A stretch of 17,962 nt of DNA, from positions 1 to 17,962 of the forward strand of contig SLMV01000142.1 in NCBI GenBank assembly GCA_007133365.1. Direction: 5' to 3'. The translations under genes were made by a program, and so were the position numbers. Positions 15,398 through 17,962 of this stretch are shown here, one piece after another. Each line of letters begins with the position of its first letter. Positions within the stretch are counted from its first letter, which is position 1. The stretch is from Clostridia bacterium (GTDB lineage: Bacteria; Bacillota; Sulfobacillia; SLMV01). The notes under the pieces were generated by a model. The model searched no databases. It was not told the DNA's origin and worked only from the letters and a program-made list of their open reading frames with translations.

Positions 15398-16810
15398 ATG
15401 AGCCAATCGAATGGGTTTGACTTGGCAATAGTGGGTGCGGGACCCGGGGGTTATACCGCAGCCATACGTGCAGCCCAACTGGGGGCCTCCGTTGCTCTGA
15501 TTGAAAAAGAGGGCCTCGGCGGGACCTGCCTTCAGTGGGGCTGTATCCCAACCAAAAAGATGGCCAAGACAGCGGAGTTATTGGAAAACATGCAAGAAGC
15601 GGAGCGTTTCGCCTTGGAGACCGAAGATCCGCGCGTCGATTTACCCGGCCTTATGGCGCAAAAGGACGACGTGGTGAAGACCCTTCAAGAGGGCGTTACG
15701 TCGCTTCTCGACGGCCACGGGGTCGTGCGTTACCAGGGAGAAGCCCATATTGAGGAAGACGGGTCGGTGGCGGTGGAGGCGGACGAAGGCGAATCGTTTC
15801 CCGTTAAATCGGAACGCGTTTTGTTGGCGGTGGGCTCGAAGCCTGCGATGCCTCCGATTCCGGGCACTGATTTGGAAGGGATTTTGACATCACGGGATTT
15901 ACTTACCATCGATGAACTCCCCGAAAGCCTGCTTATTATCGGAGGCGGCGTGATCGGAATGGAATTTGCCTCCATTTTTAATAGTTTTGGGACGCAAGTG
16001 ACGGTGTTAGAAATGCTGCCCAAGATTCTTCCGCCCATCGACGATGAGCTGGCGCGTCGCTTGGGACCGCTCTTGCGACGAAAAGGGATTACCTCGGTGA
16101 CGGGCGCCACGGTCACCAAAATTGAGGGGGATGTCCCTCGAGAAAAGCGGATCACCTACGAACATCGAGGTCGAGAAAAATCCATCCAGGTGGAGCGGGT
16201 GCTTTTGGCAACCGGCCGCGTCCCCAATACAAAGGACATCCCACTGGATGCTTTGGGAATCGAACACGAAAATGGCGCTATCTGCGTCAATGAACAGATG
16301 GTGACCACGAATCCACGCTTCCTTGCCGTCGGGGACGCAGTGGGAAGAATGATGTTGGCCCACGTGGCCTCTGCAGAAGCGCTGGTGGCAGTGGAAAACC
16401 TGTTTGGCTCTGGACGGCCTCCCTTAAACTACCATGCGGTCCCAAGCGCCGTCTTTACGCTGCCGCCGGTGGCCAGCGTGGGCCAAACGGAGGTTCAGGC
16501 CAAGGAGGACCACGAGCATGTTGCAACCGCCAAGTTTCCCTTTGCTGCTTTGGGGAAGGCCGTTGCGGTGGATCAAACCGATGGCTTGGTGAAAATCATC
16601 TATGATGAGGAAGATGGGAAGATCCTCGGCCTTCACATCCTTGGTGCCGAGGCACCGGAACTTATTCACGAAGGAGCCCTTGCCATTCAACACGGGCTTT
16701 CCTTAAGCCAATTGGGCCATACCGTCCATGCGCATCCGACCTTTTCGGAGGCGATTATGGAGGCCGCCCATATGGGACTCGGTGGCCCGATTCACGTTAT
16801 GCCCAGATAG
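15398..16810 (+). CDS. lpdA: Dihydrolipoyl dehydrogenase (glycine cleavage L protein)
   Basis: A 470-residue flavoprotein of normal length that reoxidises dihydrolipoyl-GcvH using NAD+. Visible are the FAD-binding IVGAGPGGYTAAIRAAQLGA (11-30), the redox disulfide Cys44-Cys49 in GGTCLQWGCIPTKK, the NAD-binding LIIGGGVIGMEFASIFNSFG, the second FAD motif LAVGDAVGRMMLAHVASAE, and the catalytic His446 and Glu451 in HPTFSE. The motif is CLQWGC where most family members have CLNxGC. The start ATG has GGAGG (15386-15390) 7 bases upstream. Its place after the lipoylation genes and before glyA makes it the dedicated L protein of this glycine-cleavage operon, although it could also serve other lipoyl complexes. 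Confidence 0.96.
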   Translation: MSQSNGFDLAIVGAGPGGYTAAIRAAQLGASVALIEKEGLGGTCLQWGCIPTKKMAKTAELLENMQEAERFALETEDPRVDLPGLMAQKDDVVKTLQEGVTSLLDGHGVVRYQGEAHIEEDGSVAVEADEGESFPVKSERVLLAVGSKPAMPPIPGTDLEGILTSRDLLTIDELPESLLIIGGGVIGMEFASIFNSFGTQVTVLEMLPKILPPIDDELARRLGPLLRRKGITSVTGATVTKIEGDVPREKRITYEHRGREKSIQVERVLLATGRVPNTKDIPLDALGIEHENGAICVNEQMVTTNPRFLAVGDAVGRMMLAHVASAEALVAVENLFGSGRPPLNYHAVPSAVFTLPPVASVGQTEVQAKEDHEHVATAKFPFAALGKAVAVDQTDGLVKIIYDEEDGKILGLHILGAEAPELIHEGALAIQHGLSLSQLGHTVHAHPTFSEAIMEAAHMGLGGPIHVMPR

Positions 16811-16839
16811 ATGATCGAGGTTAGATTGCGAGGTAAAGT

Positions 16840-17962
16840 ATGTTAGAGAATTTGCGCCGGGTGGATGCCGAGATCTACGATGCTTTACAAAAAGAGCGAG
16901 ACCGGCAGCGCGGGAATTTGGAGTTGATTGCGTCGGAGAACTTTGTCAGTGAAGCCGTACTTGAGGCGATGGGCACGGTTCCGACGAACAAATATGCTGA
17001 AGGCTACCCAGGGAAACGATATTATGGCGGTTGTGAATTTGTGGACATCATGGAATCGCTAGCGCGGGAACGGGCGAAAGCAATTTTTGGTGCCGCTCAT
17101 GCGAACGTTCAGCCCCATTCGGGTTCCCAGGCGAATATGGCCGTTTATTTTGCGGCCTTAAATCCCGGAGATGTCATGCTTGGGATGGATTTGAGCCACG
17201 GAGGACACCTTACGCACGGCAGTCCGGTTAATTTCTCTGGCGCTTTGTATGAGGTGGAAAGCTACGGCGTTGATCGCGATTCGGAGGTTATCGACTATGA
17301 TGCCGTCCGCGCATTAGCGAAGGAAGTCAATCCGGCCATGTTAATTGTCGGTGCGTCCGCTTATCCGCGCACCCTCGATTTCGTGCGATTTCGTGAGATC
17401 GCCGACGAAGTTGACGCCTACTTATTGGCCGACATTGCCCATATCGCAGGACTCATTGCCGCCGGTTTGCATCCAACGTCCATTGGTCCCGCTCACTTTA
17501 CGACGAGCACGACGCATAAAACGTTGCGAGGACCCCGGGGCGGGCTCATCATGGCGGCTGATAAGGAACTGGGCAAGCAAGTGGATAAGGCGGTTTTTCC
17601 CGGCATGCAAGGCGGCCCGTTGATGCACATGATTGCGGCAAAAGCGGTCGGCTTTAAAGAGGCACAGGATCTGAGCTTTAAGGCCTACCAAGAAGAAATT
17701 TTGGTCAATGCGAAGGCGCTGGCCGCTGGCCTTACCAAGCGCGGATTGCGGTTAGTCTCTGGAGGTACGGATAATCATCTGATGCTGGTCGATTTGACTG
17801 GTGTTGGCATTACCGGGAAAGCGGCCGAAGCGCGTTTGGACCAGGTCAAGATTACCGTGAATAAAAACACGATTCCTTTTGAAACGCGGAGTCCTTTTGT
17901 CACCAGTGGAATTCGGATTGGAACGCCGGCCTTAACCAGTCGGGGCATGGGAACCGACGAAA
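16840..17962 (+). CDS. glyA: Serine hydroxymethyltransferase, 3' end outside the window
   Basis: Open from ATG 16840 to the window edge, giving 374 residues of an expected 410-420. It interconverts serine and glycine using pyridoxal phosphate and tetrahydrofolate, so it can join methylene-tetrahydrofolate made by glycine cleavage to another glycine. Family marks are NLELIASENFVS (26-37), TNKYAEGYPGKRYYGGCEFVD (49-69), ADIAHIAGLI with Asp198 and His201, and the cofactor lysine Lys227 in TTSTTHKTLRGPRGG. The ribosome binding site GAGGT (16830-16834) lies 5 bases upstream. It starts 29 bases after the lpdA stop with no terminator between, so it is most likely the last visible gene of the gcv operon. 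It has no stop codon in the window. Confidence 0.96.
   Translation, partial: MLENLRRVDAEIYDALQKERDRQRGNLELIASENFVSEAVLEAMGTVPTNKYAEGYPGKRYYGGCEFVDIMESLARERAKAIFGAAHANVQPHSGSQANMAVYFAALNPGDVMLGMDLSHGGHLTHGSPVNFSGALYEVESYGVDRDSEVIDYDAVRALAKEVNPAMLIVGASAYPRTLDFVRFREIADEVDAYLLADIAHIAGLIAAGLHPTSIGPAHFTTSTTHKTLRGPRGGLIMAADKELGKQVDKAVFPGMQGGPLMHMIAAKAVGFKEAQDLSFKAYQEEILVNAKALAAGLTKRGLRLVSGGTDNHLMLVDLTGVGITGKAAEARLDQVKITVNKNTIPFETRSPFVTSGIRIGTPALTSRGMGTDE

Noticed and set aside
1..17962. CRISPR array, tRNA or rRNA genes, phage genes
   Set aside because: No regularly spaced repeats, no tRNA-like cloverleaf and no rRNA or phage-type genes were seen on either strand.

Overview
This looks like a bacterial chromosome segment of moderate GC (judged by eye, not counted). 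A split glycine decarboxylase (gcvPA + gcvPB), a tandem glycine riboswitch with an intrinsic terminator, strong GGAGGTGAT-type ribosome binding sites, frequent TTG/GTG starts and a LipM-type octanoyltransferase all point to a Bacillota-like (Firmicutes) lineage. The two-protein radical SAM lipoyl synthase is better known from archaea and scattered bacteria, so this is probably not an ordinary Bacillus or Clostridium. The genus cannot be told from the sequence. All convincing genes are on the + strand.

Layout. (1) 1-913: the 3' part of an ISL3-family insertion sequence. Its transposase is broken: a one-base frameshift near the end, and a lysine where the third catalytic acid is expected. (2) 914-1176: AT-rich spacer without a convincing gene. 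(3) 1177-7721: an accessory block of three paralogous M20 (AbgB-like) amidohydrolase genes around one lipoprotein ABC-transporter substrate-binding protein. A strong intrinsic terminator separates the binding protein from the third paralog, and a second large hairpin follows the third. All three enzymes share the same unusual active-site changes. (4) 7722-8142: leader region with an imperfect palindrome, a possible promoter, a tandem glycine riboswitch and its terminator. (5) 8143-17962: a long glycine-cleavage operon, gcvT-gcvH-gcvPA-gcvPB, then two radical SAM genes (LipS1/LipS2-type lipoyl synthase), a LipM-like octanoyltransferase, dihydrolipoyl dehydrogenase, and glyA, which runs off the window.

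How it works together. Glycine binding to the riboswitch should keep the terminator from forming and so turn on the operon. P-protein (GcvPA/GcvPB), H, T and L proteins break glycine down to CO2, ammonia and methylene-tetrahydrofolate, and GlyA interconverts glycine and serine using that one-carbon unit. GcvH needs lipoyl-lysine. The operon appears to make it locally: the LipM-like enzyme attaches octanoate and the radical SAM pair inserts the two sulfurs. The result is a nearly self-contained glycine catabolism and cofactor-assembly unit. The M20/binding-protein block probably takes up and cleaves an amide or peptide-like compound whose identity is not visible here.
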